Part shown: positions 1 to 10,207 of the stretch, piece after piece
Layout of the letters: each line of letters starts with the position of its first letter
How positions within the stretch are numbered: the stretch's first letter is position 1
From: Bugula neritina
Taxonomy: Eukaryota; Bryozoa; Gymnolaemata; Cheilostomatida; Bugulidae
Direction: 5' to 3'
Assembly: GCA_964035545.1 (NCBI GenBank)
Contig: CAXIUT010000296.1
Coordinates: 1-28,012, forward strand
DNA length: 28,012 bases
The notes under the pieces: generated by a model
What the model saw: the letters and a program-made list of their open reading frames with translations, nothing else
Database searches by the model: none
Told to the model about the DNA's origin: nothing
Made by a program: the position numbers and the translations under genes

Positions 1-80
1 CCAACCCCAACCCCAACCCCAACCCCAACCCCAACCCCAACCCCAACCCCAACCCCAACCCCAACCCCAACCCCAACCCC
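1..80. repeat. Left telomere, C4A2 repeats
   Basis: Perfect tandem CCCCAA units fill the first 80 bases and stop at GATATC. On the other strand they read GGGGTT, the oligohymenophorean ciliate telomere repeat. With the matching array at the right end this shows that the window is one whole macronuclear chromosome. Confidence 0.98.
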
Positions 81-84
81 GATA

Positions 85-381
85 TCATTTGATTTACTTT
101 CTAGACAATATTTTCATCAAAAAAGAAGCAGACGCAGAACCAAAAATAGCTCCCACAGGCAAAAGACCAATCAAAATACCATTCATAGTCTTAGATGTTG
201 CCTTTTAGCTATAAACCTAAATAGTAAAAATTTATACTTATCTTGTTACTTAATCACCAAAAGTAGACAAATATGCCAAACAATATCCAAAGTAAAATGG
301 AGATATACAAAGCACCATCACTTTTAGAGTCAGAGAATATGTATTTTTGTAAGTTTTTATTTATGGTGATTGTTCTATCAT
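85..381 (-). pseudogene. N-terminal fragment of an MFS sugar transporter, cut at the telomere
   Basis: Reads from ATG at 381 toward the left telomere and ends at TGA 85-87, five bases from the repeats. One intron-like 21 nt segment (217-237) can be removed in frame, leaving about 91 residues. The product has two hydrophobic stretches, the first with FGYCLAYLSTFG and the second with GILIGLLPVGAIFGSASAS, followed by a basic turn SRK. This matches the first two membrane helices of sugar-porter family proteins, where an RxGRR-like loop follows TM2. Complete family members have about 12 helices and 450-500 residues, so four fifths of the protein is missing. I infer that chromosome breakage and telomere addition fell inside the gene; whether the short form is expressed is unknown. 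Confidence 0.6.
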
Positions 382-542
382 CAGAGGTTCTATTTTTTAA
401 GAATTGCTGCGATCAGTAATGAGATCATTTTTCATTGAGCTATTTATTTTATAACTCATGCTAGATATTAAAATCTAGTTATTAATATTATTTTTGATTT
501 TATGGTTTAATTAAATGAGAATAGATAAATGAAGTTGATATA

Positions 543-1595
543 TCATTTAGTTGAAGGTTCGAAAACCACTTTTTTTCCATTATAAAAAGTTCCATTCAGT
601 TGCTAATACACTTTTCTCTTCATAGTAACTAAAGCATATTCTTCATTATTTGGTATTTTATCTACTTTCTATATATCTTTGCTATGATTAAACTGCTTTT
701 ATTCTACCCATTATTTGAAACTTGATTTCTTGGGAAAAGCGTTCTTGGCAAATTTGTAAGTCACAAATTACTCTCCATTTTACACTTTCTTCTCTTCAAA
801 CTTTTTCTCATTTTACTCAACTTTTGCATATACCTTTGTTTATACCTTTTTCTCTTCTTTCACAGGCTCTCTCTTTTCTTCTTTGAAAGGAGAATTTACT
901 GGTTTCGCTCCTTTAGTTATGTAATTTTTCTTATTAGTTTTCAAGAAGTCAGGATATATTTCTTCTTCACTTACTGGTTCCTGTAATAACTCTTCAACTT
1001 CTTAAAGACTATAAGATACTTCTCTACCTTCATACTTTTATTTCTCTAATTTGATCAATTATTCCCCAGCTCTGATATTTTCAGCAATAAAATAACCATT
1101 TCCATTGAACTGCTTTTTTTAATTTTAGAGAAAGATAACATTCAAAATTCCTGGTATTTTAGCTTTAAACCAATTATAGACTGTTTACCTTTTACACATA
1201 TAGGGAATATTTCTGAAATTGACTCTGAATGGTTTGTTAGATGGATAGTTATTTAACATGTGAAGGTTACTAGCTATTTTTTAAAAACGAGGATCGATCT
1301 ACTCTTATTAATCTTCAAAATTTTTAGGCCCACCAAACTCCCGCTAGAACTCATCTTCCTCTTCTTCTTGAGAACGATCAGAAGGGTAATTATCTTAATA
1401 ATCGTTATTTTAGGAATCAGAAGGAGGGTCTTCAGGTTTTCCATCTGCATTGTAGTAGTTTCCATATTAATCATACCAACCTGAGTAGCGGTCATATTTG
1501 AAGACAAAATCAGTGCCTTTGATGGTGAAACCTGATCTGTCTTTGAGTTCAGTAAAAGTATCAAAACGTTTAGGGTCATGAGGATGACTTGACAT
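543..1595 (-). CDS. RRM-type RNA-binding protein with acidic and Lys/Glu-rich regions
   Basis: An uninterrupted frame of 350 residues from ATG 1595 to TGA 543. The N-terminal 50 residues contain an aromatic GWYDEYGNYY-type segment, then a run rich in Asp, Glu and Ser. At about residues 120-200 lies an RRM-like domain: FRVNFRNIPY fits RNP2 and NGNGYFIAEN fits RNP1. A long Lys/Glu-rich linker and a C-terminal segment with YNGKKVVFEPS follow. The fold suggests binding of single-stranded RNA, perhaps as a translation or mRNA factor of the eIF4H/eIF4B kind, but that is only a guess. Many Glu residues are encoded by TAA/TAG. The next gene is divergent, with its start 139 bp away. Confidence 0.8.
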
Positions 1596-1733
1596 ATTGG
1601 TGCTATTAAGAATAAAAGATATTAATAGATTTAAATTAAATTAAATCATAAATAAATAAACAAAACTAAAGAAAATATGTTTTAATCAATTTTCTGACTT
1701 TCTTTTAAAATTATTGGTTATAAAATTATAAAA

Positions 1734-2483
1734 ATGAGTCTATAAAAAATAAAGTACTATAAAAGACGTCTTCCAAGCGATAATTATCAAGATTTAAAAA
1801 GAAACAACACCTAATAATAACACTATCTCGATCAACGAAGACCAACCATACCTAAATTTTAAAGAGCACGTTCATAATAACGAATACCTCGACCTAAACC
1901 TACAAATAAAAGCACTAAAAGTCGTAGTAATATCAAATTGTACAATGATTTAAATCACCAACTAAAATAAATCAAAGAAACGATCAAATAATCTCTAATT
2001 ACCATCAATCAACGCAGAAAACGAAAAGATTCTAAAAAGAAGCAGAAAGTAGTCACATAGGTTAGCTAGCCAGTAGGAAGATATCATTACACTAAAAACT
2101 ATCATAATGTTCTTGGACAAATTTCTGATCTAAAAAATAGAAATAAAATACAAATCAACTCTTAAACACTTACCAAAGATAATTCATACAACTAATAAAA
2201 GACTTTGTTCTATGGAGTGGACTATATTGATACAGTCGAGTTCAAAATCAAACTAAAATTATCTAAAACTCATTACTATCTCTTAGCAAAGAATAGCCAC
2301 ACCAAATTAATGATGTAAATGTCGTATGGAGATTATATGAAACTACATATTGGATAATTAAGAGGAAATCCTTGTAATATTTTTAGATATCTGGTCATTA
2401 AAGGTCAAAAAGTGGACTTGAATTTGAGAAAAGGAGAAGGTAGAGTACCCAGATCAATGAAGAGTTACTTGACCTTTTACTGA
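1734..2483 (+). CDS. Basic protein of unknown function
   Basis: Single open frame of 249 residues. I do not recognise the family. The first 110 residues are strongly basic and low in complexity (RRLPSDNYEDLKRNN, QRRKRKDSKKK). The second half looks folded, with FYGVDYIDTVEFKIKLKLS and a C-terminal SYGDYMKLHIGELRGNPCNIF. There is no signal peptide or membrane segment. The codon pattern (TAA/TAG as sense, TGA only at the end) matches the neighbours, which supports a real gene. It diverges from the RRM gene on the left. Confidence 0.75.
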
Positions 2484-2810
2484 TAATGTTTATCTTAATA
2501 TTGTTAAAGATGATAGTATTTTGATTGATGTCCACCCATGAAACACTCGACTAGCACTCATCTACTAATTGAGCTGACTCAGGGCAGTTAGTGTTATAGC
2601 CTCCTCGTTCTACAAGCAATTCATTACCTGCAGAAAGAAAAGGAAACTATTAATATCTTGTTGTTGAATTTATTATTATATCAAAACTAATCTTTTTGCC
2701 ATAAATAGTGTTGTAAACTGGATAATTATATGAGGAATTTGTTAGATATTATTTTGCAACTTACAACAGAGATAATTATTAAATAAGATATTTATTAAAG
2801 ATATTTGTGA
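2484..2810. other. Intergenic region with a GC-richer island at about 2535-2625
   Basis: No open frame is supported here. Most of it is AT-rich, but about 2535-2625 is clearly richer in G and C than its surroundings. On the minus strand it holds a tRNA D-arm-like string (CAGCTCAATTAGTAGATG). I could not fold a tRNA from it: no box B or matching acceptor stem is present. It could be a non-coding RNA gene or a decayed tRNA. Confidence 0.4.
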
Positions 2811-3757
2811 ATGAGACTCGTTACTAGATGTTGTTTTTCCTTCTCTAAAATAGGATTCATTGGTTTAGGAAATATGGGATTTCCAATGGCCATCAACCTT
2901 GCTAATAAAGGTCATTAAGTCTTTGGATACGATATCGATCAGTCAAAAGAAGCTGAAGCAGCTAAACATAAAATAACCTTCAGAAAATAAATTAAACAAG
3001 TAGCTAGAGATGCTAACATCTTCGTGACTATGCTTCCAACTTCAGAACACTCAAAAAAAGTATGCTAATCAGATGGAGGTACTTCTTTTATGAGTCAGGT
3101 TTGTTCAAAAATGCAGATCCTAATTCTACAATTATTGATAGTAGCACAATATCACCAACAGCAGCTATGGCTTTAAGCGAATCTGCTATTAAGCACAAAA
3201 TGACTTATATTGATGCTCCAGTATCTGGTGGAACGACTGGAGCTGCAGCTGGAACTTTAACTTTCATGATAGGAGCATAAACTAAGTAACTTTTCGAGGC
3301 AATTAAACCTTATATTCAATGTATGGGTAAAAATATATTCAACTGTGAAAAGGTAGGAGCTGGACAAATAGCCAAATTATGCAACAACATGTCTCTTGCT
3401 ATCTAAATGATCGGTATTTCTGAATCTCTTGCCTTGGGAAAATCTCTAGGCATGGATGAAAAAATATTAAGTAGCATAATGAACGCTGCTTCAAGCAAAT
3501 GCTGGAGTATTTAAAATTATAATCCTATTCCTGGAGTTCTTAAGAACCTGCCTGCTTCTAATAACTATGAAGGAGGATTTGCTTGCTAACTCATGCTCAA
3601 AGATTTGAGATTAGCAGTTGATGCATCGAAAGAAGCCAAAAGTACAATTAATCTTGGAAATAATGCTAAATAAATATACTAGAAGCTATCTAGCACAGGT
3701 TTTGCTCGCAAAGATTTCAGTGTTATTTATGACTTGCTCCAGAAGAAGGACATTTGA
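2811..3757 (+). CDS. 3-hydroxyisobutyrate dehydrogenase-like protein (likely mitochondrial)
   Basis: 308 residues after removal of a 20 nt intron (3079-3098) that restores the frame inside ESDGGLFKNADP. The short N-terminus (MRLVTRCC) is basic and could target mitochondria. The Rossmann motif GFIGLGNMGFPMA begins at about residue 14. The substrate signature is present as DAPVSGGTTGAAAGTL, and GAGQIAKLCNNM carries the catalytic Lys followed by the family Asn residues. All three motifs are typical of beta-hydroxyacid dehydrogenases. The family oxidises 3-hydroxyisobutyrate to methylmalonate semialdehyde with NAD+ in valine breakdown. Length is normal. TAA encodes Glu in GHEV, where Glu is common in homologues. 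A related beta-hydroxyacid substrate cannot be excluded. Confidence 0.92.
3079..3098 (+). other. 20 nt intron in the HIBADH-like gene
   Basis: GTACTT...GTCAG, exactly 20 nt and phase 1. Without removal the frame is lost between the two halves of a conserved dehydrogenase core. It is the clearest single example of the standard intron of this genome. Confidence 0.9.
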
Positions 3758-3800
3758 TTGTATTTGATCAAATCTTATTAACATGATTGTAATATTATAA

Positions 3801-4244
3801 ATGACAGAGTAAAAGAAATAGTTGACTTCTTATCAGAAATACATGAAAAAACGGCAAGAAGATATTGACAACCCTAAGCCACCAAGTTAGAAATAATATG
3901 TAAGATTAAACTAGAAGGGAAAAACTGAATATATGAAATATATGAGAAAAGCATATGAAATGATGTTTTTCTGGATCGCATTTGGAGGAGCATTGGGATA
4001 TGTTAGCTACAAAATAGCTCCTAAAATAAAATTTCTTAGAAATATGTCTTCATTCAAAACTATCCGCATGATTCTGGTTGTCCTCCCTTTCTCCGTTTTT
4101 ACTTATCATGGGCTTAAATTCATGATAACTTACAAAAAGAAAGGAGCCAAAGATGTCACATCAGATCAGACTAATATCATGACCAACTAGTAGTACTAGA
4201 AGTATGTTGAATCACAATCTGCAGTCAGGAAAGAACTGCTATGA
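3801..4244 (+). CDS. Small protein with two membrane segments, unknown function
   Basis: 147 residues, no intron, starting 43 bp after the dehydrogenase stop. Residues 1-50 are charged and basic. Two hydrophobic segments follow, FFWIAFGGALGYVSY near residue 55 and MILVVLPFSVFTYHGL near residue 95. The tail is polar. This topology is common among small mitochondrial inner-membrane and assembly proteins, but I do not recognise the family. The internal ATG at 3933 is less likely to be the start because the upstream frame continues without a stop to ATG 3801. Confidence 0.75.
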
Positions 4245-4331
4245 TGTTATATTAAATCCATATCTTAGTTTTGATGAAGTTTATTGATAAAGATATGTGT
4301 TAATAGTTGTTTACGAGGAGATAATTGAGAC

Positions 4332-4403
4332 GGGCGATTGGTCTAGTGGTATGATTCCTGTTTAGGGTACAGGAGGTCCCGGGTTCAATTCCCGGATCGC
4401 CCC
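4332..4403 (+). tRNA. tRNA-Pro (anticodon AGG)
   Basis: The acceptor stem GGGCGAT pairs with ATCGCCC. The D-arm box A reads TGGTCTAGTGG. The anticodon stem CCTGT/ACAGG encloses the loop TTAGGGT, placing AGG at 34-36. The T-arm CCCGGGTTCAATTCCCGG contains box B. There is no intron, CCA is not encoded, and a T-run follows at once. It reads CCT/CCC proline codons. Confidence 0.96.
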
Positions 4404-4408
4404 TTTTT
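4404..4408 (+). terminator. RNA polymerase III terminator of tRNA-Pro
   Basis: A run of five T directly after the tRNA, as expected for Pol III termination. Confidence 0.8.
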
Positions 4409-4444
4409 ATAGTTATTTATTACTTAATCATAAATACATTAATA

Positions 4445-5604
4445 TCACTTATACTGACGACTAAAAGAGATTATATCCTTTTCCAGAACTTTAATACTAG
4501 ACAATAGCCTTGCATTCTTTTGATAAAAATGTCTGGAATTATGAATAAACGATTTGAAATCTTTGATAAAATCAAGCTAAGAGAAATATTTATCTTTTTT
4601 GAAGTTATCGATCATAGTTGAGACATCAATTGGAGTAAAATCTAAAAACAAAGGTGAGTGAATTACATTATAGTTGCATTTTTTTAGTTCTGGCTCTGTT
4701 TTTTTGTATACTTTATTTAGAAATGATCCGACTAATTCATATTTTTTCCTCTATTTACTACTACAATACTTCTAATGTGAAGTCCTTCTCCATCCATTTT
4801 CCAGTAACCCGTCTAACCTTTCAGGATTTATCTTTGAATATTCTATTCTACCTGGATAATATCTATTAAATGTTGGTTTTACAGTTTGAGCGTATTTATT
4901 AGGACCTAAAAATTCAGGTTTAATAACATCATGAATAATTTTTGTTTATCCCTTTATTTTATCTTTAGAACAAAAATAATTAATATCTGGACTGATTAAA
5001 CATTGCATTTTGATTAATTATTTGTTCCATTTTTATTTTGGTATCCACTTTTTATTAGAAATATACTCAATTTAACTGAATCCATTTGCTTGATATACAT
5101 TTTTTAGTTACTTATCTACAATGGCAACTAATAATGTTATTTAATGTAATTGCAAATATCCTATATAATATAAAAATTACTTTTAAGCGTACTAACTAAT
5201 AAATTAGATCTAAAACTATCACTATATGACTTCAACATTGATAACCATTTTATCTAACAGTAACAATTAGGTTTTTACTGAAAACATATACCTCCAATAA
5301 GTTTGTTTTTATAAAAATAAAGCAAATTTTTACATTTATTTGAAAAAATGTCCTAACTTACTACTTAAGGTTGTCCATGAGGAATGTTATGCTAAATTAT
5401 ATCCATGAATTTTAGAATATTATGGGTTTATAGATCTCCTCGAATAGCCTCAGTCAAGTAAAAACTATTATTTTTATCAAAGTTAAGAGTTCTTCCTTAG
5501 AATTAAATTCTACTACTTTAGCAATGATAATTATTTTCTTATTTTTCTTAGATTTTAACTTCGCAGTCTTCTTAATCTTTTATTTCTATTATTTCTGGAA
5601 TCAT
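4445..5604 (-). CDS. GCN5-like histone acetyltransferase with C-terminal bromodomain
   Basis: 379 residues from ATG 5604 to TGA 4445 with one 20 nt intron (5161-5180). Residues about 60-185 follow the Gcn5 fold: LIGGICF matches the VIGGI strand, and the next segment CYCEIKW carries the catalytic Glu of the family's AEI motif, here encoded by TAG. VYQANGFSEIEY matches the YFKKQGF helix. A linker resembling the GCN5 helical segment leads to the bromodomain at about 290-379, with PIDVSTMIDNFKKDKYFS (PMDLSTM in homologues) and an acetyl-lysine Asn region HNSRHFY. Such proteins acetylate histone H3 in SAGA-type coactivators. Odd feature: the acetyl-CoA loop Q/RxxGxG/A is not evident (KSYSDSFRSNLL stands there), so activity is uncertain. 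Confidence 0.85.
5161..5180 (-). other. 20 nt intron in the GCN5-like gene
   Basis: On the coding strand GTAATT...TATAG, 20 nt. It is needed to join STLK to YLQLHEI within the acetyltransferase domain; downstream of it a different frame encodes the rest. Confidence 0.85.
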
Positions 5605-5761
5605 AGTTTATCTACTTTTTATAAGATATTAAACTATTATGATAAATAGCTTTACAAATAAATATAGATATCAACTAAAATAGAATATTATCGAAACGGT
5701 TATTTTTATTTATTTTGTTTTTAGTTGTATAAAGTTTTAAAAATTATTTGATTAGTTAAGA

Positions 5762-7344
5762 ATGTAAGGAAAAACATCAAAACTTAGAGATTTCGATGTT
5801 ATTTGTAAACTCGGATAAGGAGCATTTGGACAGGTCTTCAAAGTCAAAAGAAAAGCAGATGGCAAATAATATGCCTGCAAGAAAGTAATTCTAACATTAC
5901 AAAGGTTAAAATCGGTGCTATGAAATAAAAATAAAGATAAAACGCTCTCAACTAAATTCGTATTCTCGCCTCCTACAATTAATAATACATCATTGGCTAT
6001 AAATAAGCTTTCTACGATGAACCTTCATCAGCACTATGCGTAATCATGGAGTTCGCCTCGGGTGGCGACGTTCTCAAACGCAATCAAACTCATCAAAAAA
6101 ATAGAACTAGATACAAATAATAATAAATTTGGAAAGCTTTAGTTCACATGTGCAAAGGATTAAAATCTTTGCATTAAAGAAAAATTCTTCATAGAGATTT
6201 AAAATGTGCCAATATTTTTATAACTGGAGATAATGTGTACAAACTAGGTGATTTAAACGTCTCAAAAGTGTTGAAAAAAGATATGGCCAACACACAAACT
6301 GGTACACCATACTATGCAAGTCCATAAGTTTGGAAAGATAAACCATATGGTTTGAAAAGTGACATGTGGTCATTGGGTTGTGTCCTCTATTAAATGGCAG
6401 CTTTGAAACCTCCATTTGTAGCTGCTGATCTTCAAAGTTTGTACAGAAAGGTTTGTGCAGGAATCTTTTAAAGAATTCCTGTTATGTACTCCAATGAATT
6501 GGCAAATGTTATCAACTCACTTTTAAAAGTTGATCCCAGCAAAAGACCAGATACTGACTAGCTGTTTGCAAGTGCTACAGTCAAAAAACACTTTAAAGGA
6601 GATTTATAATAAGGTAATTAGGAAGATGATTTTGATGAGTTACTTAAAACAATTAAGTTTAATCCAAAAGATTTAAAAGGACTTAAAAACTTTTTACCTA
6701 AAGCTAATTATGAAGAAGATATAAATTAGAAATAAAAGTTAAAAATAGAAGATATGAAAGGTGGCATTCAAAGCTGCAAAAATGTAAGAAAAGAGCCAAG
6801 TATAAAGTAAGGAATAAAGAACTCATTAGAAGGTAGTTAAAGAAAATTAGCATAGTTTATGTAAAAAAAAAGAATGCTTGAATAAAAGTAAAGACAAAGG
6901 CAACTAAAAATAGTTATGGAACAGAAAGGAGGAGAAATGACAAAAAACAGATAAAGAGTTCTATCAGCTTGTGGTATTCGCCATCCTCAAAATCTATGTA
7001 AATCTGCATTAATTATAGACTAGTCTCCTAATCCTAAAATAGCAATGATAAGTAAAAATTAGACTCCAACAAAACCAGATCCATACAAGAATAGTCAAGC
7101 TAAAAAAGAAGAAAGCAGAGGATCCAATGCTAAACTTCCTCCTCGTCCACAAGGCGGTCAAAGTCTTAACTACAAACTTCCTCCAAAACCATCAATGGGT
7201 CATCATCAATAGTACAATTCGAAACCCGAAGCCAAACAGTAGACGAAACCTCCTAGCCAATCAAGCAAGAACAGGATCTCTTCGGCTCGTTCTAATAGAT
7301 CTAGCAGCATGCAAAGAGTAATATATCCTTCATGGTGGGGGTGA
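5762..7344 (+). CDS. NIMA-related (NEK) serine/threonine kinase
   Basis: 520 residues with one 20 nt intron (5885-5904) right after the ATP-binding YACKKV. The kinase domain spans about residues 10-265: glycine loop KLGEGAFGQV, alpha-C NALNEIRILA, hinge CVIMEFASGGD, catalytic loop HRDLKCANIF, metal motif GDLN in place of DFG (a form I recall from protist NEKs), activation end TGTPYYASPEVW and SDMWSLGCVLYEM. The order and the YKEAF motif are those of NEKs, which act in the cell cycle and in cilia or basal bodies. The C-terminal 250 residues are basic, coiled and then Pro/Ser-rich. Conserved Glu positions are repeatedly written TAA, which is the best evidence here for the genetic code. It diverges from the GCN5-like gene. 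Confidence 0.93.
5885..5904 (+). other. 20 nt intron in the NEK gene
   Basis: GTAATT...CAAAG, phase 0, between YACKK and VKIGAM. Reading through it leads to an in-frame TGA at 5920. Confidence 0.88.
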
Positions 7345-7387
7345 ATGATTTATTCTAATAGATAAGAATGATGACAGGCATTTAAAA

Positions 7388-8419
7388 TCACTTCAAAAGA
7401 AAAGAATTTTTTCTACTTGCTATCCTTCCCAGCCATTCCTATGAAACTATACAAGATCGACGTTCTTCAGTATTTATTGTCATGTCCTAAAGAAAATTTG
7501 TAAGAATTATTTACTGTTAGTCACGGCCATCATTATTTTACACAACTATCTATTCAGATTTTTTATGTTTGCCCTTTTTGTTTTTCTTTCGCTTCTTGGC
7601 TTTCGTCTTCTAACAGTTATTTTTGACATGAAGAATCAGTTCTCCTGGCCTGTTACCACATATCCAATCTTCTTTGTTGATTTTGTTGTTATTGATTACT
7701 GAATGCAGAGTGACTGTTCTAGGACCTGCTTACTCAACTTCCCTGCTGAAAGCCTTTGTTATGAATATCATACTGGGCTGGACCTCACTAAGAAGCCAAA
7801 AATATCAACTACAAATTGCTATAATGACTGTCTTTGTTGACACTGAGCTTGTTGGCAGTTGCATGACCATTATTCTTGTTACTCGATATCTTCGATGAAC
7901 TAATGAACATTCTAAGATGAGTTTTATAAATTTTTGAGACATTATTTGAGGATTTTATCGAGTTTGATACGATTGAGTTATGGAGTTTAGCTCTGTTTGG
8001 TATGATAAGTGACCAGTTCTTCTATCTTTTTTAACTATCTCTGCATTTATAAACGATTACCTTCAAAATTTTTAGAAGTGACTTTTCCAATAGCTAGTAA
8101 AACTCTGTTCTTGTCCAGAAACTTTTATAAATAGTCTACTGAGCATCAATGATAAAAGGCTCTTCCATGAAGTCTTTTTCAAAAAAAGATTGTAACAGTA
8201 TTTCTACAGATGAAGTAAGAGGATGCTGTTCTTGTCCTTTGAGCAAGGAAGATATACGTGGTAAAGAACTAGTTTAGGAACCTGGTACATCTATGAAAAT
8301 TAGCCTTTCATTGAGGGAAACACCTCAAACATTACAATTATTAAAGCTATAATTCTTTTTGCCAAATCATTTTCGGGTAGCCTTTGATTAAAATAGATAA
8401 AGATGGTAAAAGTCTTCAT
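7388..8419 (-). CDS. Unknown protein with three introns
   Basis: 323 residues from ATG 8419 to TGA 7388 after removal of three 20 nt introns (8269-8288, 8041-8060, 7754-7773). The total is then an exact multiple of three with no TGA inside. I do not recognise the family. The N-terminal 30 residues are hydrophobic. Helical, Leu-rich segments follow (EILLQSFFEKDFMEEPF, KILKRELKKIEELV). There is a Cys-containing CNCQQAQCQQR stretch and a very basic cluster KTKAKKRKKNKKGKHKK near residue 255 that could be a nuclear or nucleolar signal. It is convergent with the NEK gene, 43 bp apart. Confidence 0.72.
7754..8288 (-). other. Three 20 nt introns in the gene at 7388-8419
   Basis: The three introns lie at 8269-8288, 8041-8060 and 7754-7773. 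Each begins GTA on the minus strand, ends AG and is exactly 20 nt. Removing all three yields one frame from the ATG to a single TGA. Confidence 0.75.
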
Positions 8420-8534
8420 TATAATCTAATTATATCATCTTATCAAGCTTAGGTATTAAGAATATCGAAAAATAATGCTCTAGAAAGTTGCGATAAACAA
8501 TTAATCATAAATTCTAAATTTTATTTGTTTACAG

Positions 8535-10166
8535 ATGTCAGGCTAAAAAGTAAAGACCTCTTTTATCTAGTAACTTCGAGAAGAATATTATGCACTTAAA
8601 GAAGAACTAACAAAATTAGAATAAAAAAGAGAAAGCCAAGAACATGAGAGCCGAAAGCTTCTACTTTAAGTAAACTGTTTAGTATTCAGGCAAATACTAA
8701 ATTAGACTATCAGACGAGAAAAGCTGAAGAGTATGAATAAAAATACAAAAAAACACTTAAATACAAAAATCAAGAACAATCACTCAAAGAACTTGATAAA
8801 AAATTGCAAGAAAAAGAAAATTCAAGTCTCAAACTTATGAGATTAAATGACGATAAAATAAGTGAAATCAAGAAATTAATGTAGTAGAATTAACGTATAA
8901 AGAAAGAAAAAGATGAGATTCAAAAATAATTAGAAAAATATAAAGAAAATTTCTAAAAGATAATAATTTAAAAATAAGAAACTATTAACTATCTAACTCT
9001 TAAAATAGATGATTAAAATAGTTCAGATAGTGTGAAAACTTCAAAGAATTTTATTAAGGATTTATAAAAGAAAAATAATGATCTTTAATAATAAGTTAAA
9101 AAGATAAAAGAGAAACAAAGTGAGTAAATACAAAAATACTAAAGATAATATAAATAATTAAAAGAAAAAATATCGAATATAAAAGCTAAATAAGAGTAAA
9201 AAGTCTCAATATTACAAAAATAAATAACATAAAATGAAAAATATATTGAATAAATCACATCAAAAAGAAATGATAATCATAAAGATGAGGAAAATTACTA
9301 TTTAAATGAATAAAAATTGAGAAAAAAAGAGAAAAGAGTTACCTAACTTGAATAAAAGATGATAGAATAAAGAAAGGAGTATTTACAAACTATTGAAGAA
9401 TTATAAAAATAGTATTAAGCTTTCAAACAAGAAAGATAAGAATTAAAATAGAGTAAAAATAAATTAAAACATTCGGAAAAATTTATATCCATGATTCAAC
9501 AAGAGCTAGAAGAACAAAAAGTGAAATACTAAAAAATAAATGAAGAAAATAGTCGAAAAATAACAAGATTATAAAATTTGAAAAAGTTTACCAATGATAA
9601 TTTGGTTTTAAAGGTTCAATAAATAGAAAAATTAAAAAGTGAACTAAAATAAAAGACCAAAAGTCTGCAATCTACACCCATCAGGCCAGCTAAATAAGTA
9701 CTAACAGAATCATAGAAAGGATAATTTTAAGGTAAAATAACTACCCTTAAACAATAAATTATTGATCTTAAAGAAGCTGTACAATTCAAAATATTTAGAA
9801 TGAAACTTTAAGAAATAGAGTTGAATAGCAAATTTCATAACTTCAAGAAACAAGATAAAAGCTACTTGAGGCAACAAGTTCAGATAGTCAAGATGAAGTC
9901 AATGATTTACTGATAAAAGTTGAAGAAATGACTTAGTATTTAAAGAAAGTTGAGGTAAATATTTGGTTAGATAGTGTGATATGATGATGAAGAAGATGAC
10001 TCATGCATAAGATTAAAACTTTTGGGCCGTAAAATAAAAGAAGTACAAAGACGAGATAAGATAACTAATAAAATACAAGAAAGATTGTTAAAATTTGATA
10101 GATAAGTTAATGAAAACAGCACCGAAAGATAAAAACTAAAAGAAAAGTTTTTTCAGCTTTAAATGA
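8535..10166 (+). CDS. Long coiled-coil protein
   Basis: 523 residues with three 20 nt introns (8670-8689, 9779-9798, 9955-9974). Nearly the whole protein is charged heptad-like sequence rich in Lys, Glu and Gln, with no Pro until about residue 380 (STPIRPAK). A second coil with NETLRNRVEEQISELQE follows, and the C-terminus is short and basic (KKSFFSFK). No catalytic motif is seen. It is probably a structural or scaffolding filament protein, for example of the cytoskeleton or basal bodies; the class is clear but the function is not. It shares a 115 bp divergent promoter region with the gene at 7388-8419. Confidence 0.8.
8670..9974 (+). other. Three 20 nt introns in the coiled-coil gene
   Basis: Introns at 8670-8689, 9779-9798 and 9955-9974, all GTA...AG and 20 nt. 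Each is required: without the first two, TGA codons appear soon after, and the third links KKVE to the C-terminal basic segment. Confidence 0.82.
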
Positions 10167-10207
10167 TAAAAATATATTTACTTTATGTTAAAAACTATCA
10201 AACGACT

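Noticed and set aside
1274-1579. Minus-strand ORF of 101 codons
   Set aside because: Another frame of the RRM gene; the true frame has RNP motifs and is 350 codons long.
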